Assembly (NCBI GenBank): GCA_001986395.2
Contig: MQVO02000002.1
Coordinates: forward strand, 2,480,001 to 2,544,000
Reading direction: 5' to 3'
DNA: 64,000 nt
Source: Irpex lacteus
Lineage: Eukaryota > Basidiomycota > Agaricomycetes > Polyporales > Irpicaceae
Shown here: positions 25,142 to 36,531 of the stretch, piece after piece
Layout: each line of letters starts with the position of its first letter
Position numbering within the stretch: position 1 is the first letter of the stretch
Translations under genes and position numbers: made by a program
Notes under the pieces: model-generated
What the model was told of the DNA's origin: nothing
Databases searched by the model: none
Seen by the model: the letters and a program-made list of their open reading frames with translations, nothing else

Positions 25142-26412
25142 CTAAATGCAAGAAACACGGAGCTGACCTCTATTCCTGAACCCAGGAAGGAAGCCGAAAA
25201 TCGTCTCCGCCACCTTCTCACCCACAACATCGCCACTCGTCCCCGACAAACAATTCACATAAAAGCGCACCGTGAGCCCCGTGAACTCCACGCGCGAGAG
25301 CTCCTTGTCGATGCGCTCCCAGTCGAGTGCGATCAAGCCTTCGGCGTCGGGGGTCTCTAGTTCGAAGGTGATCTCGCGCAGGAGCGGGGAGTGTAGGTTG
25401 GAGAGCATTAGGGCGATCCAGGGGAAGAGGTGGGTGGAGAAGAAGGTGCGGGAGGGGGTGGCGGTTACGTCTAGGCCGCCGAAGGAGAGGGAACGTAGGG
25501 AGGTGTTGTGTGCGAGGCTGACGTGGTTCGCTAGGACAGCTATGTCAGAGGTCAGTTGCAATAAAACACTGCTGAACAGTATAGCGAGTTGCACGTACCT
25601 TCTTCGGGAATGCCAGACGGAAACTCGATCTGGAGACGTTCCAGGGACGAGCCGCTAGCCTTCAGGAGATCGCCCAGCGCCTTGGTGTTGTCCAGCTCTC
25701 TCCAGCACAGCTGGATTGTTCGGAGCGTCTGGTCAGAGGGGTGGCTCAGAACCCATTCGGTCACGAGGGTGGGGGAAGAGCGCGGGTCGAGGAAGAGATA
25801 GGACAGATGCATCTTATCTTCGGCAGAGTAGCTCATCGTGCCACTAGTACCGCCTGTAATAAGAGCCGAATCCTCGGACTCGACGTCCCACGAGACGGCG
25901 TGGAAGTAGAGCTCCTCGAGCTCTGGGAACGCATCTAGGAATTCTAACACGTCGCGGGAGGCATGGAACCGAACCTCGAATAGAACGAGGGTCTTGACGG
26001 AGCTGAAGACGCCCTTGAACGCGGCTCGCGTAGCGGGCTCGAGTGTGCTCCAGCGCAACCGACTAAGTGCCAGCGTGTTCACGCGAGCGTACGCGCTCAA
26101 ATGGCGGGCGATGCTCTGCGTCGAGTTGACCCACTTGTCGTCTTCCACGGCGTTGTGGTTGTCGTCCACGCCGGAGTATGTGGCGCTGATAGTGAGTTTG
26201 CGGACGCACCAGGCGACGGAGGGAGATGAATCGAGGATGGAGGCGAAGTCTAGACAGGTGGATGGGGAGCAGAGTCGGACGGTGCGGAAGAGGTGCAGGC
26301 GGGCGGTGGGCACCCAAGCACGACAGGTGAGGCTGCATGCCTGCAGAGCCTTGGGGTCGTCCCAGAGGTGGTCGAGAGTCTCATCGAAGAGCTCCGGTGG
26401 CAGGATAGTCAT
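25142..26412 (-). CDS. F-box domain protein 3
   Basis: Two exons (26412-25599 and 25539-25142) close in phase at 403 residues. The F-box is at the very N-terminus: ILPPELFDETLDHLWDDPKA, then ACSLTCRAWVPTARLHLFRT, the LPPEL..I..HL and C.L.CR.W pattern of the basidiomycete family. Leu-rich repeats of irregular length follow, such as LEELYFHAVSW and LERLQIEFPSG, and SLRSLSFGGLDV in exon 2. It is more distant from F-box genes 1 and 2 than they are from each other. Role inferred as an SCF ubiquitin-ligase substrate adaptor; target unknown. An in-frame ATG five codons upstream exists, but the inner one starts directly at the domain. The gene is divergent from PAM17. Confidence 0.88.
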
Positions 26413-26843
26413 CTGTATAAAGTACATGACAGCTCATCAACGGCATGAACATTATCAAGCGGGATTTGGCTTACCTTGGGGATACTGTGGGGTGTATTTG
26501 AACCGTACCTCGCACACCTGGCGTGTGTTGGTGGCAGAGGCAGAGATGCGGGGGTGAGAACGTTCACCCGCCTATGGCCGCTATTTAGCCAGAGCCTGAC
26601 TCGGACAGAGCCCTCAATCACACAGGGTTCAGCCTACGGATCAAATTTCTCCGCGGGGGCATCGGAAGCTCGGTGCATCTTGCCGACGCGCTAGAACTGC
26701 CACGTGCTATGCCGGCCGGACTTCCGACTTGCTGGATCGTCCGGCGTGCTTCGGCGCACCTGGAAATGACGGAAAGCTTCAGTGAACACCTGTGACATCC
26801 TACTTACACTCTACAACTGCACTGCTCACCGTCGCCACCAACG
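26413..26843. other. divergent promoter region of F-box gene 3 and PAM17
   Basis: About 430 bp. No gene is seen. Confidence 0.5.
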
Positions 26844-27791
26844 ATGTCGAGCAGCTCACTTCTGCGCTCGTCTTGCGCCAACATACGCCTCGCTGGCAAG
26901 CCAAAATCGCCCACCACGTTCGCCCGACTCAAGTCGACCAAGGCACCTCCGAAGAACGCAGGCACGAAAGCAGAGGATGCGTTAAAGGCCCAGGTCAAGC
27001 AGGGTGCTCCTAGTGAAGTGGAGAAGGAGACGCTGCCGTGGGGAGAGTATCTGGCTATCCGCAAGGCGAAGAGAAGATGGGAGACGGTACGTACAATTGT
27101 AACTTGTATACGCGCGGTGCTTATCCTATTACTTGTTGTACTCCAGGCCATGTCAATACCGTTGACTATTGCTGGATTCGCCGGTGGTATCGTCGCCTTG
27201 GGTAACATGGAGATAGACCCTACCAAACCAATATTCGTGCGTCCACCAGCCCATTCAGCTTCACTTGTACTCACCTCGACCGAATCTAACAGAACATCGA
27301 CCCCATGTTCGTCTTCGGCGGAGCCGCACTAGGATGCGCAGGTAACCTCCCTCTCCTCCACACCCTCGACGTATCAATGCTAACCGACTTACTCGTTCGA
27401 AAGGTGCCGGATACCTAGTAGGCCCGCTCGTGGGTTCCAGCTTCTGGCGCATGACGCACAGACGAACCTTGAAACTCATCGAGGCGCGTGACCGCCAATT
27501 CCACGAGCACATAGTGAGGAACAGGGTGGACCCCCGGTCGCAGAGCGCGACGAACCCAGTGCCCGATTTCTATGGTACGCTCATGACTCATCATTGGGCT
27601 ATGGTTGCACACGAATAGGTGGCTGATCTTGATACTGTGGTTGTAGGCGAAAAGATTGGGTCTTTGCATGATTATAGACAGGTGAGTTATAGTAGACCAT
27701 GTTTGGTGTTCGGGACTAACGATGGCTTTCTTTATAGTGGTTGAGAGATCAGGCCAAGTATAGAAGAAAGGCTGCTCTCCCTGAGGACTAG
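26844..27791 (+). CDS. pam17: PAM17, presequence translocase-associated motor subunit
   Basis: PAM17 sits in the mitochondrial inner membrane and organises the import motor around mtHsp70 and TIM23. Six exons (26844-27086, 27147-27236, 27293-27341, 27404-27574, 27647-27681, 27738-27791) give 213 residues. The first 30 residues are rich in Ser and Arg without acids, a mitochondrial presequence. The family pattern then runs LPWGEYLAIRKAKRRWET, a first membrane segment (SIPLTIAGFAGGIVALGNMEID), a second (PMFVFGGAALGCAGAGYLVGP), and the signature [29 protein letters not shown] and LRDQAKYRRK. Length and motif order match yeast Pam17. Confidence 0.95.
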
Positions 27792-28315
27792 TTCCGTCAT
27801 ATACATATCTACTACATCTAGTTTTCTGCCATAATACACACCACTCAAAATGTCCTGGCCTCTGTGCGCTCGACAAATTTGGCGGACGTAGTTCCGCCAA
27901 CATATCACGATGTTTAGGATGTCCTCATTGGAAGTAGGATTATAGTCTCCTTGGCTCAGAGCGCTTTCTTCCCATGCTGGGTACTGACCAAGCTCAGCTA
28001 CTGTAGGTCAGGTTAGACTACACACACTTGGGCTTCTTCCTGCCAATGTGTCTCAGTCGCAGAACAAGTCGTGAGTTTCGCCACATCAGTGTTATCAACC
28101 TGCTTACTACCAGTGTAGTTCTCAGGATACGTGCAGTCTTATGACATGCACTCGGGCGACACAAGAAACAACGCGATTATGAATAATACAGTAGTACATA
28201 CAGGTCCGTTACATGCTAACTAACAATGATGATAGTACAATGACTTCACTTTTATACACTGCCTCAACGAGGCTTCATTTCACTTCTGGCGATACCCACC
28301 ACACCTTCCTCAATC
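27792..28315. other. convergent 3' flanks of PAM17 and DUF3429 gene
   Basis: About 520 bp, no gene seen. Confidence 0.5.
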
Positions 28316-29517
28316 TTAATCAGCCTTCTTCGCATCACCAGGAGTCTGCTTCTTCTTAATTATAACATACGAATCCGCATTCTCAGGAGCAGGGACCGCC
28401 TCGATGTTGCCACCGACGACACCTCGGTTGTCCGGGTGCGTCTGCTTGCGTTCGGCGCGAATCTCGTGGAGGTCACGGGTGATGAATCCGTGGCCGCCGA
28501 CGGGGCCCCAGTAGGAGGTTGCGGCGAGGGTGCCGATGATGCAGGTACCGACGAGGATGGAGAGGTAGAAACGGTATTGGGAGTACCATCCTGGGGCTGA
28601 AAGACAAGATACAGGTGAGTATAGGTCAATATTGGGGGAAAGAGATGATGGAACTCACTCCAACCTGCGTTGGTGGCTTTCATGTCGGCCCACCACATAC
28701 CGGTGAACCCGACCCATTGGGCGATGAGTCCACTCATGGGATCAAGGGCAAGAGTGCTCCACCCGAACATGACGGGGGCAGCGCCGAGCATCAGGCGAGG
28801 GTAATTCTTCACGCCACCGTAGCCGGCAAACTCGAAGCCCCAGTGCAGCGCACCGAGGAAGGATAGCATGACTGCGCCGTAGGTGGTTTGGAAGGTGAGG
28901 GCTTGGTGCAGGACGGTGATGGCCACGCCTGGGTCGATTGTCGCAGAGACGGCTGGAGAAAGTGGTTAATTCTAGCATATATCCGAGCGGTTAGGGTCCT
29001 TACCTGTGGCGGCCTCACCGGCTTGGCGCGCTAGGTAGGCGGTGGTCAAAGCCGAACCGACGTATGGAAGACCGCCTGCCAGGCCAAATACGACATAGGG
29101 CTGGGGAACCGATTTGGCAACGGCGTCCGTGATACCCAACTGATACGAAAGGTGTCAGCGACTCGCGTTCAGCGTATACCATCTGGCATCACATACAAAA
29201 GTCTGTTTCTTGGGCTGTACCGTGTCGCTGTAGTAATTGCCTCCAGCGATGGTCCTCGCAAGGTCCGCCGTCGAGTTCCCTACTTCTTCCTTGATGTTCT
29301 CTGCGGCATGTCCCAGTGTCTGGGAGCCAGGACGACCGGAGACAGAGCTTGCTGCACCACGGACAAGGAGTTGTGTGGCCCTTGTCGTCGAGAGGCGCGG
29401 GAGGATGTTGCCAGCTGGCTTGAAGCGCAAAGGGGCTGGAGACGTAGTGGCCAGCCCGCGGCGTAGGATGGCGGGAGCCGTAGTGCGCAGAGGTACGCGG
29501 AGGGAGTTGAAGATCAT
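28316..29517 (-). CDS. DUF3429 (TMEM69-like) mitochondrial membrane protein
   Basis: Four exons (29517-29197, 29139-29004, 28952-28659, 28596-28316) give 343 residues. The N-terminus is a clear mitochondrial presequence (RTTAPAILRRGLATTSPAPL). The DUF3429 region begins LGITDAVAKSVPQPYVVFGL and contains several hydrophobic segments: PYVVFGLAGGLPYVGSAL, TYGAVMLSFLGALHWGFEFA, RLMLGAAPVMFGWSTLAL, and YRFYLSILVGTCIIGTLAAT. The GALHWGFE and GW(S/T) motifs are typical of this family, whose biochemical function is not established. A conserved charged tail (HEIRAERKQTHPDNRG) follows the last membrane segment. Inner-membrane location is inferred from the presequence and membrane segments. Confidence 0.9.
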
Positions 29518-30326
29518 GGTTTCGTCGTCGTGTTTTGGGTGTTCCTCGTTGTGCGCGCGAGGGGAGATGTTGGGGCTGAATGTGGACCGTGCTGGAGGGT
29601 ATATATCCCAGAGCCGTCGCTCTGCGCGTCTTCGATCCACTTCCTGTGACTAACCGTCATCGCAGTTAGGGAAAGGTGAGTTGGTGCATGACGTCACTGT
29701 GCACCACCCCTAATATAGTAGAGGCGTTTGACGCCGGGGTCGAGCTTACTGACGACTCCTACTGCTACACAATATTGATATGTCATGAACAGATTATTCA
29801 AGATGATGAGTCACGGACATCTGAAGGCTGAAGGGTATGTTTAGATCTATGAGCATGCTGTAGTGGTCTCGGAATTTCGGAGAGCTTGATCATTGGCATG
29901 CACGTAGACGATCGAAAGATTGACGTTTGAACTTCACGCTTCCGAAGAAGTTCCCCAAGTTCACTCGTTCCATCATTACTACATTCGTGAATATATACTT
30001 ATCCATGCAGTTTTGCCAGCAACGGAGAGTACTGGTAAGGCTTGCAGAGTAGCTGGTTCAAAGAATATTTCATTCCGAAAAGCATCCAATTATAGAGCAG
30101 CGAGGTATATCACTTGTTTGCCTTGTGCCTTGTACCCCATGAAATCACTCGAGGTGTGCACCCACGGCCCTAGCTATAAGCTTCACCGACATACTCTATG
30201 CCTTGAGTTATGGTGAAGCAAGCGTAATGATGGACCATATTCAACGTGTACGTCGCTCTCCTGTTTAGTTTGAAGAGGATATGCAATATGTATCTAGCAA
30301 TCCCAACTACTGCCAGTCCATCGGCG
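29518..30326. other. intergenic, no gene seen
   Basis: About 800 bp: the promoter of the DUF3429 gene on the left and the 3' flank of the kinase-like gene on the right. A 98-codon plus-strand frame at 29920-30216 has no recognisable family. Confidence 0.45.
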
Positions 30327-31661
30327 CTACATTCCTAGCAGAGATTGCTTTCTGTGTAGCAAGCACCAAGGCCATACATTCCGGCCACGCAAATGCTGTC
30401 TACGGTGTAGAGTCGATATTTGCGGAAGAATACGGAGCCAAACGGATAGGATGTGATTGATGTCCTTGCGTGCGTGCGGTAAGTATCGTATCATGTATCG
30501 AATAATCCCGTAAAGGAAGTCAACATTAGAGTATTGCTGACGAAAAAGATTGTTATAAATACTAGGAATTGGCGGCAAAACAGAGTGTTGCTTACGTCAA
30601 GAAGCTGCCGGCGAAGCATGTTACCTAGCAAAAACAAGTCCAGGAGAAAAGGGTTGTACCCAATATTAAGACGATTCTTCTCGAATTCCGGAGGCTCGCG
30701 ATCTTTAGAACAGCTTTCGTCCCTGCAATTCTTCGCTCCGGGAGTGAATGGGATAGCATTTCCCAAACCGACAAAGTAATATTTGGTTGCGCCGGAGATG
30801 CGATTGCTCGTTGGAGGGAGAGATGGTCCACGCTGCGCAGCATAGTTTGACTTGTTATTGCGATGCGCCATGATATTGTGCAAGGAACAATCGCTGGCAA
30901 ATAATAGCAAGAAAATAATCCCTTGGTCAGCGTATGCTAATAACCAATGAAATGTGAGAGTTTACCGATGGGCTACCCTTCGCTTGTGCATGAAGTGCAA
31001 TCCCTATATAGCAGTATAAAAACTTTGGTCACAAAGAGATCGCAAGAGTTTCGCGTCGATACTCGTGACTTACCAACAGAACCTGGGAGGTGAAGTCCAC
31101 AACTTCTCCTACTGTGTTTTGCGCGGACCAGGTCACCGAGCTGAGCGCAGGCATCACAACGTAGGATATCCCTCTAATTTCTTCGTCTAAGAGTATTTCC
31201 AGCACCGGTACGCAGTGGTTCTCCGGATCGTGAGAACCCCCACGTCCATTGATTATATCGTGCACAATCAGCTCGGAGCAGCGTGTAGCGACTCTCTTGA
31301 TGAGAACCCGCTGTGTGTCTGTTGTTCTGCTGGCCTCAACCATATTCGATATATCCTAGGATGTGGTAGGTCAGACCGGGAAGTGATACGGAGATAGAGT
31401 AAGTGAAGTCACGCAATGACTGTCGGCATCCTCTTGTAGGCCGTCGCCACAAGTGCCATGGCAGTCGTGTGGCGTACTAATGCCAGGGAGTCCTTTGGTG
31501 GACTCTATGTGCAGGTTATATCCTCGTGCTGCAAAGAATGGGCGCCGTGACTCCCAATAGGCAGTAGCATCGTCACGGTGTGAGCTCGTAAACGAGGGGC
31601 GGCCTCTCGGGCGATGCTCGAAGAGTTGTGTGTCGAAGAGTTCCGTGATTAGGGGATACAT
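30327..31661 (-). CDS. basidiomycete protein-kinase-like protein with altered DFG motif
   Basis: Five exons (31661-31413, 31355-31074, 31003-30966, 30893-30596, 30536-30327) close in phase at 358 residues. The protein has the wording of a family common in agaricomycetes: FFAARGYNLHIESTKG, HDCHGTCGDGL, then MVEASRTTDTQRVLIKRVAT with the candidate ATP-anchoring Lys, DPENHCVPVLEIL, and SYVVMPALS. The catalytic loop is spelled across a splice junction as VAHRDCSLHNIM, so HRD and the following Asn are intact. The activation segment reads YYFVGLGNAIPF where the family has YYxxDFG, so the Mg-binding Asp is replaced by Gly. After PPEF the family pattern NPFLLDLFLLGNMLRRQLLD is kept. The C-terminal segment is short and diverged. 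It may be a pseudokinase or an early pseudogene; no stop or frameshift is seen. Confidence 0.75.
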
Positions 31662-32034
31662 GGATTGTGCAGACTACTATCTTCGGTTGAGGGGACCCGG
31701 GAAAGAGAAATAAGTATAAAAAGAATATCTAAATACAGATAAACATTCGGTGGTCACCGCTTTGCAGTGCTCCGGCTCGAGCGCGTGCGATCATCTTAGT
31801 TCTCACGCACACCTGGCTGGAAGGTTTTCTAGGTGCTCATGCACATGTACGATCAATATTTACTCTCGAATTAACCTCTGAGAAGCCTCTTGGTTTGCCA
31901 GTGACACAAGCATAATCGGATAACTTGAAACTTCCAAGCTACCGCCTCTTGACATCCAACGAGAACTTAGGCTCTGTAGAAATCTCATCAATATGCCCAA
32001 AGCCGAAAGTACTGAACGTTGAACCTGTTGTTAG
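31662..32034. other. intergenic, no gene seen
   Basis: Upstream flank of the kinase-like gene, reaching the left edge of the P450 duplication. Confidence 0.45.
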
Positions 32035-32120
32035 CTATCCGGCCAGATCCGACCTCCTTCGACTGCAACTTTACTCCCCGTTTCTCTGACGTGCGCTCGA
32101 GTAGGTTGATATTGGATGAA
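32035..32120 (+). pseudogene. C-terminal remnant of a cytochrome P450
   Basis: A short open segment reads RPDPTSFDCNFTPRFSDV, matching the last exon of the neighbouring P450 genes (RPASFQCNFTPRFSDV). Nothing upstream of it looks like P450, so only the 3' end of a former copy is left. The DNA after it (about 32120-32800) also resembles the DNA after the similar remnant at 38530, so it belongs to the duplicated unit. Confidence 0.72.
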
Positions 32121-32738
32121 TGCCTCTTGTCGTATGAATCCTACGCTCTGCACTGTATGGTAAGTATAATAGTGGTACGTGCACCAGCGATTATACCGAT
32201 GTACTTGGTCGCTGATCCTCTATTTACCTTCGCCCCGACGAACTTAGACAGATAGCATGCACTCGCGGAGTAGCGTTACGGTATTCGATGAAAAGCAGAC
32301 ATGCCATCTCACCGATCTAAGCGGGCATCGTACACTGCTCCACGGTTTGTCTCTTTCTATTCAATACTCTGGCTAATGTGCAGTACTTATTCAGGATTCG
32401 GGAAACTCACAAAGTAGCCCTATGTCCTTATTAACACGCGAGGCAAAATCATCTCTCGGTGTGATGCATCGCAATGCCCGTAACCCACAAGTTCCGTCTC
32501 CTCTGTCTTGTAAACTGCCTTGTACGTCATCTACATTCCCACTCATCAGCGTACTTGATAACATGTGACTGTCGACATGCTGATGGCGACTGTATAGCGT
32601 ACTTCTTCTTCCTGCGATGGCTTTTGGAGAGGAACTTTGGCAAGTCAAGTTGCCAGTGGCGGCAGGGGAAGCATTGGTGGGTAAGGTTCAATACTAGCAT
32701 TTGCATGACAAAGTCTTATAGTAGGCACTGAAAATAAT

Positions 32739-32746
32739 CTATAAAG
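32739..32746 (+). promoter_or_regulatory. TATA box of P450 copy A
   Basis: CTATAAAG lies about 75 bases upstream of the ATG, at the same spacing as in copy B. Confidence 0.6.
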
Positions 32747-32814
32747 GACGTGCCAAACACCCATCCATAGTATGTATCCATTTCCCTTCCACGCCCTGTC
32801 CGGTATAGGCTGAC

Positions 32815-35330
32815 ATGGATACGCTGGCAGCGATGGCGAACCATGCTCAGGCTCGAGTTGACAAACTCATAAGCATATTCCTCGCAGATTCAAGGCTCAC
32901 CTTAGTGTCAGCCTTTTTCGTCCTTGTCGTCGGTACATACTTTGCACGTGGGGTATACCGCAGACTGCACACCGCACCTGGGCCTCCTAGACTGCCTTTT
33001 CTAGGAAATGTTCTGCAAATACCGGCAGAATTGCAGTTCCTCCAGTACGCGAAGTGGGCCCAACAATATGGTACGTGCAAATCCCGTTGTCCCTCGCCAT
33101 ATATTCTTCCCTGACTAGTATCCAATCCCCATGCGCTACAGGTCCGATTTTCTCTCTAGACGTCCTGGGTCGGCATGCCGTGGTACTCAACACCTACAAA
33201 GCGGCAGGAGATATATTTGGTGAGCACGTTTATCTCTCTTATTTGAACACCACATGAAAATACAACTTACTACTTCTCCACATATTATAGACCGGCAGTC
33301 TAAAATATATAACGACCGACCTCGTTTTATCATGGCGAGTGAAATTCTCGGAGGGGATTCCGTCCTTCCACTTCTGTGCTCCAGAGAGCCGTAAGTCTAG
33401 AAAAGGCTACCGTACTTCAACTAAAGGTACAGAGCCGGAGCTCAAATCCTAATAGGTGGCGCAGAATGCGTCGTGCAGCGCACGAAGGTTTCAACATCCG
33501 GGCTGTGAGAAATACCAGTCTATACAACACGACACCGTTATTATAGCCATGCTGCGTACTCTCACAAATCCAAGTATGTGGGAGACAAATCTGGCAACGT
33601 ACGTCGTCATCTCCACCCGTGATGTGTTGAACGAGGAATACATTGCAACTCATGACTGACATGGTTTTTGTAAGGATCACTGCATCGGCCATAGCGAGTA
33701 CTGTCTACGGATGGCCACCTTTAGAGGCAGAATCTCCTCTTGTCCCGCAACTCGGGCGCTTTTTCATAGATATAGGCTCAGCGACATTACCTGGAGTTCA
33801 TATGGTGGATGGCATACCAATAATGAAGCACATACCGTCATTCCTGGCAGGATGGAAACGGAAGGGAATGGCCTGGCATAATAAAGTGAACAGCTTCTTT
33901 GAAAGGCACAGAGACGACGTCAAGAGAAAAATGGTGGATCCTGTCTTCACTTGTTCGTGTCGGTAATCCAACTAATCGGATTGTTCTATAGGATGACTTG
34001 AAGGGAGAAGCTCAAGCGAACTGGGTCTCGGAGCTCTTCGCTTGCCAAGATCGGCTTGGTCTATCGGATAAAGAGCTCACATGGCTACCCGCTGCGATGC
34101 TGTGAGTTCGACCATCATTTTTCATAAAGCTTCATAGGTCATTTTTGAATTTTATTCTATCAGCATCGCTGGAACAGATGCGGTCAGTCTTCCTTTTACC
34201 AGCGTTTTTCCAGAAAGCCCGACAGGCCTCTGAGCTTCAAGTACAACCCAGACCACAGCTGCTCTCGTTTACTGCGTCCTTGCCATGCTCCATTACCCAG
34301 ATACTCTACGTCAAGCCCAAGCAGAACTAGACAGAGAGGTTGGCCGGGCACGAGCTCCCACTTTCGAAGACAGCAAGAACCTCCCCTATATACGCGCCAT
34401 CGTACGCGAGACATTACGATGGCGCCCGCCAGTTACTCTTGGTGTGTAAAAGCCATATTCGTAGCAGAAATATCATACTCAGATATTTCATAGTCCTTCC
34501 GCACGCTGCGACAGAGGTAAGTATCGGTGCATCGATCAAGTAGATTATGGTCATGATAGACGGCATGTTTAGGATGGCTGGTATAACGGTTATTTCATTC
34601 CCAAAGGTAAGCCTTTGCTTATTATTACGGTCATGATAGCAAGAAGAGACTTAATATCACTCTGAAGGCTCGATGGTCGTCGGAAACGTTTGGTAGGGCT
34701 CTCACCATCCTTCAACACTATTCAGCTGAAGTTGGAAGTCGATTACTCCTTACTATCAATGCAGGGCTATGAACAGGTAAGATACCTATCCGCCCTGTCA
34801 GCACTTTCCAAAACTTGATACACCCTTCTTTACAGGGATCCCTCCGTCTATCCAGACTTTGACACCTTCCGACCTGAGCGATTCCTCGATGAATCAGGCC
34901 AGGTAAAGACCGCACCATCAGATACTCACAACATGGGGCATACGAGCTATGGGTTCGGAACGCGGTAAGAAAATCAGTGTTATAAATGCTTCTCGAGCGT
35001 TACGCTCATGACTGGCTAGTATTTGCCCAGGGAGGTATTTTGCCAACCAGGAGCTATTCATCGCGATAGCCGTGATGTTATGGTCTTTCGACATCCGCCC
35101 TCTTGTTGATGAGAAAGGCGAGGCTATACTACCACCTACAGATGAATGGGTCGATGATGCGATTGTAGTGTGAGTGCTACAGTCATTGTACATATAGGGC
35201 CCGTATGCTCACAGTTTGTTGGGCTTGACTCGGAAACAGGCGTCCGGCGTCCTTCCAATGCAACTTCACCCCGCGATTCTCTGATGTGCAGGAGATCCTT
35301 GAGAATACGAGCAGAATGGGTGCAGCTTAG
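32815..35330 (+). pseudogene. cytochrome P450 copy A, frameshifted
   Basis: Same 15-exon structure as the intact copy at 39399. Recognisable parts are the N-terminal membrane anchor (LVSAFFVLVVGTYFARGVYR), the Pro-rich hinge PGPPRLPFLGN, WRRMRRAAHEGFN, the I-helix IAGTDATTAAL, the K-helix VRETLRWRPP with the ExxR pair, FRPERF, and the heme loop GFGTRICPGRYFA. Near 33505 one base is missing relative to copy B (AVRNTSL here, AVEKYQS there). The frame then runs into a stop about 11 codons later, while the correct continuation (YQSIQHDTVIIAMLRTL) stays open in the next frame. All other splice sites and exons look usable. It is therefore a recent pseudogene, or the gap is a sequencing error. Substrate unknown; wood-decay fungi have very large P450 families used in secondary metabolism and xenobiotic oxidation. 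Confidence 0.85.
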
Positions 35331-35739
35331 CAGCCTGATTTACGGTCAATGGAAGGTCTTGTAAGCACACAGACGAACGATTTGAAAAATAAATTCAGAC
35401 CAAGCCGCAAAAGTTGATTAATGCTTGATCACCTGTGTGGACACCGCTTAAGTATTCTTCAAACTTCCTACTACCAATTATGCACTGAACTACAATGCTT
35501 GGTGTTCCTCGTCTTCGAAGGCACAGCGATTAAGGCATGTACCTACTTTATGACGTGCTTTCGGTGTAACTACTGACCATACCCGTGTTCAAAGGTACGA
35601 TTGTTATCAGGAATATTTGATGTGTCACTCTGGTTTTAACTCACTGGATGTCTTGTCTTGACTTCGATGACTGCCAGAATAGCAGGACAATGAACCGGCG
35701 AGTAGTTTCTCAGAAGAAAGTCGATATAAACTGAGCGAA
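35331..35739. other. spacer between P450 copy A and the split P450 remnant
   Basis: About 410 bp that resembles the DNA downstream of copy B (41868-42060), for example the TGATCACCTGTG stretch in both. It belongs to the duplicated unit. No gene. Confidence 0.5.
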
Positions 35740-35990
35740 CCTTTACGCCGCCCCCAGAAAGCCTTCCGTACACACCAAGTTCAATACCTTCCGACCCGAA
35801 CGGTCTCTCGGTGCTTCGGGCAAAGTGGAGGTGGTACCTGCAGACACACATCAGATGGGATACACAAGCTATGGGTTTGGCAAACGGTATGCACTCATCT
35901 GATGTTCAGCGATATCTAAAGCTCACGCCGACATAGAATCTGTCTGGGAATGCATTATGCAAATCAGACACTATTCATTGAGCTGCTGGC
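35740..35990 (+). pseudogene. P450 remnant C, left half
   Basis: Reads FNTFRPERSLGASGKVEVV, then MGYTSYGFGKR; after a 51-nt intron it continues ICLGMHYANQTLFI. These are the last exons of a P450 including the heme loop, aligned with GFGTRICPG in copies A and B. The upstream two thirds of the gene is absent, and the fragment stops at the foldback element. The heme loop Pro is replaced by Leu (CLG for CPG). Confidence 0.82.
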
Positions 35991-36531
35991 AATCTAAAGA
36001 TAAAATCATTAGGTTTTTCCGAGTGGTAAGGATAAACAGGATATAAAAGGTAGGCACTCACTCACAAGATATCTTTGAGTGCGATGGGCCGCATCACTGA
36101 CACATCAACAAGCAACGTGCGCGCCTATGGTGTATATCTGCCATCATTGCTCCCGAGCGCGATCAAGTGCAACTTGACAAGAGCCGGGATGATGACGCCG
36201 TGGATGATGGGGCGTAGTCCAAGCATGATTGCCTCATATGGCAGTCATTGCGGCCACGGCGCTCGCCCCGCCTGCGCGCTCCAATTCCCGACGCCATCAA
36301 ATGGCGTGATCGCCACGCGCGATATCTCCGGTAACGTCCCCGAACCCGTCCTCGCCGTCCCCAACGACGAGGACGATGCAGTGAGTATTCCTCTCCCTCC
36401 TCGTTGATTCCGCCCGTCGTTTTTTGCAGTACACGGTAATCTTATACGTAGATTATGAATATAATGTTCGTTTATTTATAGGACCACGCGATCTGGATCT
36501 TGACACCAGATCTGGTGTGGCCACACAGGTA
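35990..36531 (+). repeat. left outer inverted arm of the foldback element (542 bp)
   Basis: Near-identical to the reverse complement of 37834-38375. It contains a 110-codon open frame from an ATG at 36075 to a stop at 36405. Both arms carry the frame (the right copy at 38290-37958, minus), differing at two residues near the start. GTGAGT follows codon 101 (..DEDDA) and a TTTTTTGCAG or TTTATAG acceptor comes 50-100 bases later, so it looks like a spliced gene fragment. I do not recognise the protein. The arm ends at CACACAG/GTA, itself a plausible splice donor. Confidence 0.85.
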
